Below are positions 31,141-42,539 of a DNA stretch of 64,000 bases, piece by piece. This DNA comes from Incurvaria masculella. Its lineage: Eukaryota > Arthropoda > Insecta > Lepidoptera > Incurvariidae. Where the stretch lies: the NCBI GenBank assembly GCA_946894095.1, contig OX335653.1:9801001-9865000 (forward strand), written 5' to 3'. A model generated the notes under the pieces. It was not told the DNA's origin and searched no databases. It saw only the letters and a list, made by a program, of their open reading frames with translations. A program made the translations under genes and the position numbers. Every line of letters starts with the position of its first letter. Position 1 is the first letter of the stretch.

Positions 31141-32999
31141 AACATGTAGAGTTATTCATTAAATCAGGGTCTGTCCTTGCCAGTCGGGTTAATATTTATT
31201 TATTTACACCACCACTGTGTTTAAATGCTTGGATCTCTAACCATTCTAAAAAACCAGGGTATGCTGCGCTGGGGTCCAACGTGCGCACATCTTCCTGCCA
31301 GAACATCTGCCTGTAAATTCAGCGAGGGAACGCCGCCTCGGTCATTGGTACCATTTCGAATATTTCAAATGGAAGAATATTATATTTAAAGCTTTATTAC
31401 CCAAAAACTATTACTGTATTGTGTTGAATAGATTCAATAATATGAAAATAATGATAATATTATACACATACAATATTTGCAAAACTTACGGTTATGGAGG
31501 ACGTATTGGGCTGACTTGTTTCATCTCCAACAATGGCGGAAACATCAGGACCACTTCGCGGCCCTGAAGTCGAAAGCCTGACATTCCGGCTTTTCAAAAA
31601 GTCGGTGTAGGTTTAACATTACTGTTTACATTATTTATGGATACTTTGAAAAATTAAAAAATATATTAAGTAAGTATTAAAATATTTCCATTCCAAACAT
31701 CATTACCTATTACTTCTTAAACGAGTAGATCGCGAGTCTAACGTGTCAAGACGAGATATCACTTATTTCTAAAACCCTTTTAAAAAACATATAAATTGGT
31801 TACCACGAAGACGAGATGATACAACAAAAATATTATAGGTGCTATTAAATGTTTCACATATTACTTAAATATCATCGATGGGTACCACTTGGAGCAAATT
31901 ATGCTGTTAAATTATAACCTATTTTAAATTGTCTAACCATTCACAAGACCAATTGGACATTGTAACAAGTCATTTCTTAAATTATTTACGGTTTCTTTAC
32001 ATTAATTTTCATCGGTTTATTCATAACAGTCATAGAATTAATAAGCTGCATATTTTATCATGCACGAGGTATAGTATTTTGGCAAGACCAATAAATCAAC
32101 CTTATTAAGACGTTTGATACTAGTAGCAAACCAAACATGTCCCTCGCAAATCTAACAAGTGACAGCACCGGCGTATCGCAAGCAGCACTAGAGCTCTATC
32201 CTTCAATCTTTGCGACACTTTCAATGCATATCATCAGGTCATCAGCAATCAGGAACTGAAGTCGATAAATTGACTTTTGATGCAAATGTGCGACAGGAAA
32301 ACCAGTTAATAGGCGACATCGTGATAAATTTCACATTAATTTGACGTTATCGGGCGGTTCAGACTTTTTCGAATATCCCTGAAATCAGCGAGTCAAATAC
32401 AATACAATTCGGTGTTTATAGCATCCGCCTAAGATCTTAAGACATAATCGATAAGGCCTGAAAAAGTACAGTCAAATGCAATATATTAATGAATTCTTAC
32501 ATCTGGCGGCAAAATCGCAAATGCATAAGGCTTTGCATAGAAAGCCTGATTATATAGATATTGTTGGGTAACCTAAAATTAGGTATACAACGTATTTAGA
32601 GTAATCTATAATGTTTTGGAGTGCGTGTGTATTTATTTTTATAATTAATTCGTTAATAAGTTTTATATTTGCTACGCCTTCGCTGTTAAATCACAGTACT
32701 AAGTAAAGTTTACTTATTAAAACTTAACATGTACCTACGTTGCTTTTTTCAACGACCAAAATATTTATACATACAATCACGCCGGTTTCCTGGAGAGGAA
32801 TGCAGAGATTGATAGACATTGATAAACTGACAAAAACGCAGTTACAACTTAATAGAGATATAAGAAAATTCTCGGGCAACTCCTATTTTTTGATAAACAA
32901 CTCTTTGATATGCATTTGCCTTGAATCTGAGCCATGGAATTTTAGAAGCGTGAAGTGGATCAAAAACCGAATCATGTCCACAGATAAGTAGCGCTCGAT
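31141..32999. other. AT-rich stretch; Penelope-like motif at 31485-31570
   Basis: At 31485-31570 the minus strand reads CCTGATGTTTCCGCCATTGT followed by TGGAGATGAAACAAG, a pattern like the hammerhead-type ends of Penelope-like elements, related to 46205-46320. The rest shows no supported gene or repeat. Confidence 0.4.
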
Positions 33000-33522
33000 C
33001 AACAAACGTGTAGTCCACTGCACGCCCGCAGCAAGGGACCCGCCGCGCCTCCCCGGAACCGCCGCGGGTGCTGTCAAAAGAGCCGAAAACGCCTCCAGCG
33101 GTCTCGTACGCACAACGCGAGCCGCACTCGCATAAAACAGTTGGCGAGCACCGCCTTTTAATTTTACAATCCGTCCGGCGCGTCTCAATCGCATCCCATT
33201 CAGGTTTCGGCATTGAAAACGTTCGACTTTCACCGCGGTGAAACGTGCCGCGGGGGCTCGGGGTGCCGCCGGTGGGGGGCGACCTTGTTAGAGGGAGGCG
33301 GCCGCAGGTGCCGTCGGCTGCACTCGATCAGAGACCCGCGCGCCGACCGCATCCGCCGCGCCGCGACCGCGCGCACCGACCGCGCCCACGTGTGCCGTGC
33401 ACCGCACCAGTGACGGACTCTTAGCTAGCGTGGCCGTGAGCTCCGTGCAGTGAACAAGGACCTAAGTTGAACCGGGATCCGGTCAGTGTTGTCGGTGGCT
33501 GATCTTCTCCACGCGGCGATCG
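33000..33522 (+). promoter_or_regulatory. Candidate CpG promoter and noncoding first exon
   Basis: About 500 bp of GC- and CpG-rich sequence in AT-rich DNA. From about 33190 to 33522 there is no ATG on the plus strand, as expected for a 5' UTR. It ends at a strong donor, GATCG|GTATGTTG (GT at 33523). The next plausible plus-strand acceptor with coding sequence is at 61133, so this may be the first exon of the signal-peptide gene across an intron of about 27.6 kb. TATTCAGG-like initiator words occur near 33200. Reading frames on the minus strand here look like GC artefacts. Confidence 0.4.
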
Positions 33523-33589
33523 GTATGTTGATTGCTATTTAATTCAGATGGGAAAAAAGGGATTTATTTAAATGTAGGTGTAACAACAC

Positions 33590-33700
33590 TACGCTATGAT
33601 ATGTGTGTAGAATCGATCGTGAAACAAGGAGTATAGAAAGAAAGCTATACAAATAATAACTTAATGAAAACACTGCAAGGGTGGACATATATCACATTCG
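33590..33700 (-). repeat. SINE with leucine-tRNA-like head, degraded
   Basis: GAATCGATCGTGAAACAAGG, AATAATAACTTAATGAAAAC and CACTGCAAGGGTGGAC match the copy at 4550-4650. Confidence 0.5.
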
Positions 33701-34144
33701 TTGAGAAAAGCGATGTAAAAATTTGCTTGGTACCAAAAAGTATACTTTACTAAACTCTACATTATCAAGGTTTGAAAGGAGTATCATTATTTTATTCAAG
33801 TTTTTATTTTTCAATTTTGCAAATATGTTTCGAAGTTATGTTTTCACTTGCGTAGGTTGTTAATCTACTAGCAGATATTCGCTCTCCGTCAAATCCCCCA
33901 GACTGCATAATTCACCACAGTGGCGTATTGAAAAAGTCCAGCGTCGCGAAAAAAGTGGGAAAGCGAAAAACGGCGGAAACGCCACAGGAGATTGGCGGAT
34001 GTCGAACGCGCGACGCGCATCTAGAGCGGCGTTCACATGTGGGTCACGGCGCCGCCGCCGGCGCCGCCGCCGCTGGCGACACGCTCCGGCGCCTCCGCCG
34101 TGCCGCCGCCACACATGGGAAACTATCCCTGAGGGGTCGCCTTT
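33701..34144. other. Unannotated; GC patch 33990-34135
   Basis: GGCGCCGCCGCCGGCGCCGC and flanking sequence are GC-rich with frames on both strands and no splice support. The rest is AT-rich. Confidence 0.35.
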
Positions 34145-34342
34145 ATAAAGTCCAAAAAGCATTAGATCCCAAACCCAGAACATCCATAAGTATGTATTTT
34201 TCGCGTGTATGCAATATATGCAATAGCACGTAAATGCATATAATGTAATCTAACCTAACCTAACCTAAGCTAATTTAAAATATCAGTATTCATTATTGTT
34301 TTGGACGGTATGGGTTTTGGGCCTTGTGCTTTTTGGACTTAT
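34145..34342. mobile_element. MITE carrying telomere-like repeats, copy 1
   Basis: The termini ATAAAGTCCAAAAAGCATTA and, inverted, ATAAGTCCAAAAAGCACAAG are followed by CCCAAACCC-type words on both arms. Inside, 34251-34270 is TAACCTAACCTAACCTAAGC, the insect telomere repeat (CCTAA). A second inner inverted pair (ATGTATTTTTCGCGTGTATG at 34192 against ATACGCGAAAAATACAT at 34348) crosses the right end. Confidence 0.7.
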
Positions 34343-34405
34343 TGAATATACGCGAAAAATACATCCCCCTACCAACTAGCGCCGGAAGGGAACCAACAGT
34401 TTTGT

Positions 34406-34788
34406 CAGCCTCAGTGGCCCAGTGGCGCGACTTCGGCGATCGCTCTCCGAAGTTAAGCAACGCTGGGTCCGGTCTGGTCTTGGATGGGTGACCATTCGAC
34501 CGTTGAGAGAAGCTGTCCGTGGTTCGGATTCCACGTTAAGCTGTAGGTCCCCCTTCCTTACTTACTGGGTGGCAGGGTTTATCCCGCCCGGGTTGGTACC
34601 ATCGCATTGGATGAACGATGGTCGAAGCGGCAATGAAAATTGTCCGTGTTTTCCATCCAGTTCTATGTAGCCGTGCAATATAAGGAAGGTCCTGGCATGG
34701 CACCTAGTTCCCATGTGGTGTGTTAGGCTAACACCATGACAGAACTTTGTGGTATTAGCCATCCATGTCCAGTCACTTAAAAAAAAAG
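34406..34788 (+). repeat. 5S rRNA-headed SINE (type B), copy 2
   Basis: CGATCGCTCTCCGAAGTTAA, GCAACGCTGGG and TTGGATGGGTGACCATTCGA reproduce the internal promoter of 5S rRNA. The body and tail match copy 1 at 24137. It ends in an A-run flanked by GTTTTA, resembling TTTTGT before the head, a possible short target duplication. Confidence 0.85.
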
Positions 34789-36509
34789 TTTTACGTGGAT
34801 TCTGGAACCGTGGAACGAATGCGAGCTCAAATAAAAGAAACATTTTAGGGGCACATTAATAGCCAGAGGCGACGCACACGCCATTGCGACAGCGAGCGGC
34901 TGTCTGGCGACAAAGTGGTGTCCCGCGACGCATAGAACACCACTTTTGTTGCTTCATTTATGTTGCGTATTTAACGTATTTAATTATACTGATAAAGAAA
35001 AAATTTTTGAGACGCACCAATATCGTGTGAGCACACCATTCATCTTTTGTGAGATACGCGATACACGGATCGAGCAGGCGGAAGTATCTGCGTGCTACGC
35101 AGCGCGGTCGCGTGATGCGTGACGCGTGTCCGCCGCGCGTGCGCCGATCTGGAGCGAACTGCGCATCGCGTGATTGTCGACGACTAGACTTCAGCTGTCG
35201 TAGTAATCTTACCGTTTAGCCGTGCGGCAGAGTGTGTTTCTAACGAGATTATGGGTAATCCATAGTGTTTCTTGCAGTCAATCCATAATCTTAGGGTCCA
35301 TACCACGCTTGCTGGTTGTCAGCTATGCGTAAATTTCCCAGAGTATTGTTATAGAACTTCAGGTTTATTCACAATGTATTGCGTATTTTTAATTTACAGA
35401 AGAAACTTAACTTTAAAAAAGCAGAAAGCGGAGCAACAAAAAAGTCGCCAAAGTATGCATATTTTCCCAAACAAAGAAAATATTTTTTGATTGCACATAA
35501 CAATTTCTACGAGTGTGTTGAATAAAAAACTTATGGAAAACTATTAGCATCGAATACTCAAGCATTTAAGGAGCATTTTACTAAATACATTATATTTTTT
35601 CATTTATTATGTTGACTGAATTTACAATGAAAAACTAAATTCGAAAATATGCTTAATTAAGCGACTCTGTATCGAATTTTTTTTTAGCTGTGGTAGAATA
35701 TGGCTCAGTGGACTGTAAAACAAGGACACATACTTTTTGAAAATACATCTGCAAAAATAACTACCAAACCTATTGCTGGCAGTACTTATTATCAAATTAT
35801 AGCGTAAGAATTATATTCATTGAAAAATGGTAGAAACTAGCGCCCTAGTACCGTGGTAAGTAAAGTCACAGACTTACCGTAGACGTGACCATGGGTTAAA
35901 AAACAGCCACACCACGTTAGTTGTGGTTTTTCGCTTGTCACGAGTCCTAAGGTATAAAGAACCAAAACTATTTCAAAGACAGTTCGAAATGGCGGCCACT
36001 TTTTTAAATTTGGAACGTTGTAGCTCCCGAAAAAAGCAGCCGCTGTTTCAAAAATGGTTCGTTGGAGCTCCGCTATGAACTCCCTTTTTGCGTGTCACGT
36101 CGATTCACTTTTTCCTGGAAAAGTTCCATCCGAAGGAACGTCCGTTGAGAAGCTTTGCTTCAAAAATTACAAAAGACTCATAACTAACCAACTCCTCCAC
36201 TTGGGCAACGTAGAAATTGATGTCATGTGATGGGTGTCATATGCAGGGTTCAGCGGATACAATGAGCGAAGTAGGTGCTTCAAACAGGAAGCCCGGTCCA
36301 CACTGGCGCGCGGCGGCGGCACGCCCAAAGGCTCGCAGCGGCATTCGTGTAATCGCTGCGTTAATTGGTGAAACCCGCCTCTGTGTCAAGGGCCTTTCGT
36401 TCACTTCAATGTTTGCTCGGCGACATGCTTTCTTTGAGGTGACACGAGACCGGATTTTCGGAGATTACTATGCGAAAAAGATTCAATGATGTAGATTTTT
36501 TATGCGACC
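34789..36509. other. Mostly unannotated; SINE fragment and GC patches
   Basis: 35690-35800 carries a degraded piece of the leucine-tRNA-like SINE (AAACAAGGACACATAC, AAATAACTACCAAACC). 34865-34930 and 35085-35240 are GC-rich (CGCAGCGCGGTCGCGTGATG) and could be regulatory. The 90-codon frame at 36217-36489 has no recognised motif. Confidence 0.35.
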
Positions 36510-36885
36510 GACATGGATGGCTAATAATACACCACTAACGTTATGATATTAGCGTACTACACTGCATACCTAAAGGAATTAGGTGCCATGCTAGGACCTT
36601 CCCTTTATGAGCACGGCTACAGTGAATTGGATGGAAAACACGGACAATTTTTTAGGCCGCTTCGACTGTCTTTTCTTCCAATGCGTTGGTACCAACCCGG
36701 GCGGGCTTAAACCATGCCACCTAGGAGGTGAAGGGAACCTACAGTTTTACATGGTTTCTAAACCATGAAGCAGCTCGAACTCGTGACGAAATGCACTTAT
36801 CGAACGCGGAAGGAGAAATAACGTGGTGCATGTCGGAATTGAACCCAGACCTCGAATACGACATTTACTAGTTAATTAATTTACA
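36510..36885 (-). repeat. tRNA-headed SINE (type A)
   Basis: Plus-strand words in inverted order: CATGGATGGCTAATAATACA (tail), GTGCCATGCTAGGACCTTCC, AATGCGTTGGTACCAACCCG, TTTTACATGGTTTCTAAACC, ACGAAATGCACTTATCGAAC and the degraded head GAACCCAGACCTC. Confidence 0.75.
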
Positions 36886-37609
36886 TGTTATAAATTCACT
36901 ATTTTAAGATTTACGCGGGACATAACTAAGATATTTAGTTTGACGTCGAGCAGCACGTCCTACTCCTCATACGCGCGGTAAACAGTCAAAGTAAATATTA
37001 TGTTACAAATTGTCTACGTAATTTTCATTGAAATAAAAATGCTAATCTAACAATATAAATAATATCAAACTTAATAACTTTATAGCTAGCACAGATGCTG
37101 GGTTAGAGCTTTTTAAATTGACGAAGACCCATAAAGGTAATGAATGATTTTTTCTCCAAACATATACTCAATATTACATATTATGAGAGAAAAAAGTATA
37201 TTTGATGTACATATCTTTGAAATTTTGCGTGTAGTGCCAAATATCCGGTTAGGGATTATTTTAAAATAAAAATATATATACAATATACAAATTAACCTTA
37301 AATTTAAACTTGTTTTGTATGTATAGGCATGGGGCTGTTCTGAAGGTTCTCAAAAGCTTCTACGAGTCTTAAAAGCTAGGAAGCTCTGAGAAACGGACGA
37401 ATCGACACCATAGACATACTATAAACATATTCCTGTTTTCACCCAAGAAGTATTATAGAACCCAAACAACACAGATTTGTTTTTTTCTGATATTAATTGC
37501 GTGAGTTCATTATCTTTTCATTAGTGTATTAACCCACACTAAGCTTTCTCCAAACTAATCGAGGAATACTTTTTTTATGTACTCAGGAGTAAGGCCAAAA
37601 TTTACTCAT
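36886..37609. other. Unannotated AT-rich stretch
   Basis: No supported feature. Confidence 0.4.
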
Positions 37610-37914
37610 AAAACCGGCCAAGTGCGAGTCGGACTCGCACACGAAGTATTCCGTACCATAATACAAGATTTAAAATTAAAAATCACGTTTTTTGTATATA
37701 GCCCCCTTAATTTTTTATTATTTTTAAATTTTACCTATTTGTTGTTATCGCGGCAAAATTAATATACACTTTGTAAAGATTTAAGCTGCCTATTATGGCC
37801 ACCCTGACATTACCTATTACGGTTTATGAGAAACAGCCCTGTGACAGACGGACAGATGGACGGGCGGACGGATAGCGGAGGCTTAGTAATAGAGTTCCGT
37901 TGGTACGGAACTCA
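37610..37914 (+). mobile_element. GACG-bearing repeat family, copy 2
   Basis: AAAACCGGCCAAGTGCGAGT to GGTACGGAACTCATAG. The GACG tract is reduced to a few imperfect units (GACGGACAGATGGACGGGCG). Confidence 0.75.
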
Positions 37915-38216
37915 TAGATGCCGGTTTCCTTGGCAAGTGGACGCTCGTAAATCTTAACTCAGCCGATAGTTAATAGTTGTAAGAACGAGCCCTTTTCGAG
38001 TGATTGTGTTAGAAGCTCTCATTAATTCGGGTTCGGATTTTAAAAAAATATGGATAAATGAAATGTATACGATTATGAATTAGGGTTAGAGAAATCATTG
38101 AAGTGATTAAAATAAAGAATTTATTTAATGTGTAATGAAAATGTTATATGCATGTTATACGTTAGTAGTAGCTTCGATTTTTTACATTAAAAAACTGCTA
38201 ATATCTATTCTTAAGG
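37915..38216. other. Unannotated
   Basis: No supported feature. Confidence 0.4.
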
Positions 38217-38325
38217 TGGCCCATCCCGCTCATTTCCCCATACAAAAGGGGAAAGAAGATCACGCCCATATTTCTTGTCAGAGATCCAAAATTTTGCTCA
38301 AAATAGCTTTATTTGATCGAATTAG
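38217..38325 (+). repeat. Uninterrupted copy of the repeat invaded by Pao
   Basis: GGTGGCCCATCCCGCTCATT, AAATTTTGCTC and AAAATAGCTTTATTTGATCG are the inverse of 3501-3580 with about 35 more bases in the middle. Confidence 0.6.
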
Positions 38326-38837
38326 ATGTCTGATGACCATTGGAATAGTAAAATTGTGTTTGGTTGCTAAATTATGAGGTCCGAAAATTTAAATTTTTTG
38401 CGCGTTTTATACAATAACTTTGGAGGTGGATTACGCAATGATAAAGTAAGAACATGGTAAAAAGATTAGTCATCAGACATAGCTTATTTAATCAAGATTT
38501 ATGAACTATTTGGTTTTTGTTAGATTTTTGACTACAGCGGTCGTGGTTTACTTTTAGCTATAAGTCGTCTTGAAATTAAAATTTTCGTAAATCTTACCAA
38601 ATCATACACTATGCACATTGTCTTTTTTGTGGACATGTTGCATCTTCCTCATCACGGAGCCTGTCTTATTATTTGAAACAGAGAAGGTCCCAGAGCGCAA
38701 CAGCACGGTTTTGTACTTTAAACAAGTTTTATTGAACAAGGTTTTTTTTCGAAACAACTATTTTACAGATATTTTATTGAATACAGTGTGGTACTTTGTA
38801 GTACAGATGTTAACTGTCTACTTCCCATAATAGAGGT
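38326..38837. other. Unannotated
   Basis: No supported feature. Confidence 0.4.
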
Positions 38838-39255
38838 GTGGGTTCGAAACCCATGTCTGCAGTTTGGTTATCAAGGAACAAGAAGTGAAGCTCAATGAAG
38901 AGGTCATATCCGGAATCAGGGGTAAATTATGAGAGAGAAAAAAGAAAGTCACTAAGGGCTTACAAGGATCTAAAATGTGTGGAAGCTAAAGGGCATGGTC
39001 TATAACGATCTACATGGGTGTGGGAATGCTTTTCATGGCATTCATTTCATTTTCTCCCAGTTCACCGATGACTTGATTTATCCTTTTGGGTTGTATAAGT
39101 GTATATCGTCACGAATGCGAGCCGTTCCATAGTTAGGAATCCAAGTGAAAAATCCTTTAGCCCTTCCTCTACAGTGTTATGCCCGGGTTGGTACCAGTGC
39201 ATTGGATGAAAAGCGGATCGACGCGATAGTGAAAAATTGCCCATTCAGCTCTGTG
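38838..39255 (+). repeat. Diverged type-A SINE with extra DNA between head and body
   Basis: B-box-like GTGGGTTCGAAACCCATG at 38836-38854, about 200 bp of unrelated sequence, then body words TATCGTCACGAATGCGAGCC, CGGGTTGGTACCAGTGCATT and GATCGACGCGATAGTGAAAA. Confidence 0.45.
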
Positions 39256-40125
39256 CGACCAAATTCATTATTTGTTATTGTATTGGAAATTCCTTCATTG
39301 GAAATAGTTCAATGAAACATATTGTTTTATATGTATATGGGTAAACATATAAAATATTCAGTTTCTGTATTTAAAGACTAATATTTATAAAATATTGGCT
39401 TGTAACCTACCAGATACTAAAGAAAAACTTAAAACAATAAATAAAGAGAAATCACGCCTGCAACGGTGGGTAATTACCCACCAACATGTCTAGTTACATA
39501 AAAAACCCATAGTCTGGAAATTATAAAGTAACTCACCTACAGTCGATAACAGATCCACATTACATTATCTAAAGGGGGAACAAGGATGTGCCACACAAGT
39601 CAATACACCTACCACTTCATGTCTACGTCCTTTCGCCAACTTGTGGCAGGCTCTCCAACCTTTCGCCAAGGTCGACTAGGTCAATAGGTCTAACGTCAAA
39701 ATAGTCTGGAACTAGTCGGTATACGCCGTGTTTGACTGGTATTTGCCGCTCTCACGGCTACAAGCTTCAATAAGATAAATAAGTGTCAATGATACCCCCA
39801 GGCACTTAGAAGCCGCAGAGATAAAACTAATGCGGACCACTACGATCAAAACCTATCACCTACTAAACCGGACGTTTATTAAAACGGTCCGGCAAATTAA
39901 CTTCTGATCGTGACCGCTGGTAAAATTGTGCGCAAAAAATAGCCCAGTTAGACAACGAGTAATCAGAGAAGAGGTGAGAGTCGATCATTATCATATTTTA
40001 ATATGATAAAATATTAGAGAACATGATACGACTTACTTTGTGTCTTATCTTGTTAACCGTTATAATATTGCTCTGACATATAATTTGTTAGTCTTTGTAC
40101 TCAATTTATAATAATAACAGAAATT
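39256..40125. other. Unannotated AT-rich stretch
   Basis: No supported feature. Confidence 0.4.
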
Positions 40126-40380
40126 ATGAAATATTTTCAGGAAACTAAGACCGATAACGGTGGTATATTGTTATGTTATTTATCGCACATTTCAGACATC
40201 GCTGTTCCAGAAAATGATGGTACCATTTGTCGCGCGTGTTTAATAAAAGTAGAACAACCGGAAAAATTTAAAGACTGGAAGGAAAGCAAAAACGCTGGAT
40301 ATGTCCGGACTGTCTAAGCTTACTTAAAGGCGATGTCAATAAAAGAAATCTTGAATTTGTCCGTATTGCCGGTTGAAGGA
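40126..40380 (+). pseudogene. Possible ZAD-like fragment and Cys-x2-Cys remnant
   Basis: After a splice-acceptor-like ATATTTTCAG|GAAACT (about 40140) a frame reads ISDIAVPENDGTICRACLIK and KVEQPEKFKDW, resembling the ZAD domain of insect zinc-finger proteins (V.E.DG....IC..CL......F). The frame ends at 40317. An overlapping frame continues KRWICPDCLSLLKGDVNKRN, like the W.C..C....KGD motif of retroelement-borne PHD-type proteins. It could be a decayed exon or a retroelement ORF1 piece. Confidence 0.3.
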
Positions 40381-40434
40381 CATAAAAATACGTGATAGTA
40401 CTGCTATGAGTAGGTAGGTACTTTTTTTATGCAA

Positions 40435-40860
40435 CCTGACGTGGATGGCAAATACCACACAACTACCGTTGTGATATTAGCCCAATAGACCACATTCCCG
40501 AAGGAATTAGGTGGCATGCCAGGACCTTCCCTTTATTAACACGGCTACATGTTACTGAACTGAATGGAAAACACGAACAATTTTTCATTGCTGGTTCGAC
40601 CATCTTTTCATCCAATGCGATGGTACCAACCCGGGCAGGCTTAAACCATACCACCTGGTAGGGGAAGGGGACCTACAGTTTTACATGGATTCCGAACCAT
40701 GGAGCAGCTCACATTCATGACGAAATGCACTTATCGAACTCAGAAACAGAAAGAGAGTGGTGCATGTCGGGGCGAGGAATTGAACCCAGACCTCTGGTAC
40801 GCTAGGCCAGTCCCCGCGCCACTAGACTACGAGCCACTCTATATTATTTACAAAATGCTG
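40435..40860 (-). repeat. Full-length tRNA-headed SINE (type A)
   Basis: From right to left: head with CTCGTAGTCTAGTGGCGCGG and GGTCTGGGTTCAATTCCTCG, the body with CATGGTTCGGAATCCATGTA and GATGGTACCAACCCGGGCAG inverted, and the tail GTGGTATTTGCCATCCACGT. Both Pol III boxes are well kept. Confidence 0.8.
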
Positions 40861-41295
40861 TCATTAATGTATTATGTAGTCAAATTTATAAAAGATATGT
40901 GCGACGTGGGACTGGGTGGACATGTATAGAAATCGTCACATCACCGTTATGTGGTGGACCTTGAATCCTACAACTCAATCTGAGCGCGGGTGACCCCGGC
41001 TGCGGCGGCGCCGCGGCGGGGGCGGACACCTGACAGCGAAAGTGTTTCATTTTTTATTTCGTTTGGAATGTGTGAATGTAATCATGTGTCATTCGCGAGC
41101 CAACATTTTTAGCATTGCCAGAAGTGTACAATTATGATGTGGGACGCATTTTGTGTCCGACCTGGTCTATTGGGGTTTAAGAATAAGCAATGTTTGATTG
41201 CGTACTAATAGAGTACGTGCATAGGTATGCCTAGTCTTATATTACAATTATTAGAAAAAGCAAGGTTTTGAAAATCAAATGATACGACGCCTCAG
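40861..41295. other. Unannotated; GC patch 40980-41035
   Basis: On the minus strand TTCGCTGTCAG|GTGTCC leads into an open frame of about 47 codons (start VSAPAAAPPQPGSPALRLSC) without ATG, which could be an exon, but no downstream donor stands out and no domain is recognised. Confidence 0.2.
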
Positions 41296-41598
41296 CATTC
41301 GGTTTTCGAGGCAAGGAAACACTGAGTGCGGTCAGGTTGTGGACCGTGACGTTCGCTGTGCTTTCGATCATATGTAAAAATGTAGGTCTTTTTTGCTTAC
41401 TAGGGTGGGCTAATCTTGGTACCATCCCATTTAATGAAAGGGCGAAAAAGAGGCAATACTAATTATCCTTGTTTTCCATTTAATTAAATGCAGCCGCGTA
41501 TTATGAGGAATATCCTGTAAAAGCAGCTTGTTCCCAAGTAGTGTGTTATCCTAATATTAAAACACCATCGGTATTTGATATTTTTGCCAAGTTCAATG
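41296..41598 (+). repeat. 5S-headed SINE (type B), strongly degraded
   Basis: CGAGGCAAGGAAACACTGAG corresponds to the 5S-like head. The body shows TTGGTACCATCCCATTTAAT and AAAAGAGGCAATACTAATTA. Confidence 0.4.
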
Positions 41599-41836
41599 AA
41601 AACCAGCCAACTACGAGTAGACCTCGCAAACTAAGGATTGTACACGATTTATCACAAAAATCAGATTGATTGTTTAGAGCCACCCTTTAATTTTTATATT
41701 TGTTTTATTTGACTTATTTTTTTGGTATAGCGCCTAACTAATACGGTTCATGAGATACAGCCCTGTGACGGACGGACGGACGGACGGACAGACACCAGAG
41801 GCTTAGTGATAGGGTTCCGTTGTCACTGCTAAAAAG
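41599..41836 (+). mobile_element. GACG-bearing repeat family, copy 3 (degraded)
   Basis: AAACCAGCCAACTACGAGTA to GAGGCTTAGTGATAGGGTTC, with a short GACG tract at about 41767-41790. Confidence 0.6.
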
Positions 41837-42227
41837 GTCAAACCCTTTAAAATTTCATTGAATAAACTCAACGAGTACAACATTTTACTTGATTGAATTG
41901 CCCAAGCCACATAAAAAGTCGAAATCAATTATCATTAATCATAAAATTAATCCCACAATAATTTTCGATGTTAACAAAATACAATCGCGTAGACAGTCGT
42001 CGAGAATGTATCAAAACTTTCACTAAATTCTAAAGTGTCATAGAGAACAAGCATACACCTGTTCACAATAAAAACGAGGCGTGTAGAAAGAGCCGCGCGC
42101 GACCCGGCCCGACACTTTATTAACAGCTTTATGTCAGTTCCGAGTTCCAAGGCGCGTCATCTGCGTGGGATTCTACTAAACATGCAGACCGTTCGCTATG
42201 AGTAGGGCATAGTGGTTCTAGTAGGAT
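41837..42227. other. Unannotated
   Basis: No supported feature. Confidence 0.4.
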
Positions 42228-42420
42228 TGCCTGACGCCGCCCATGGGCTTTCGAGCTTTCACAGGGGCCGCGAAAAACACACCGGCCGGCCGGTATTCAC
42301 ACCAAATTTGATGGACCACGTGTTGTACTTTTGGGGAAATATCTCGACATTCCACAGTTACTATAGATAAAAGATCTTCAGGATCGGTTAGTTCTTATTA
42401 CAAGAATGTGTTCATGTTGC
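42228..42420 (+). repeat. Type-C repeat head
   Basis: GACGCCGCCCATGGGCTTTC, AAAACACACCGGCCGGCCGG, GATGGACCACGTGTTGTACT and AAAGATCTTCAGGATCGGTT match the order at 9915-10085. Confidence 0.65.
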
Positions 42421-42539
42421 GATTTGAACGTCGATAGAAAAGGAACGGAGAGAATACGTCATGCCAGATCCGAAGAGTATTGTCCGTGGTAAAGAAGCTA
42501 ACGCCAAAAAAGAGACCCTATATCTCTTCGTAGTTAGGC

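Noticed and set aside
32842..33413. Overlapping long frames on both strands (66-123 codons)
   Set aside because: GC-rich DNA lacks stops by composition. Frames overlap on both strands without domain or splice support; a leader exon explains the region better.
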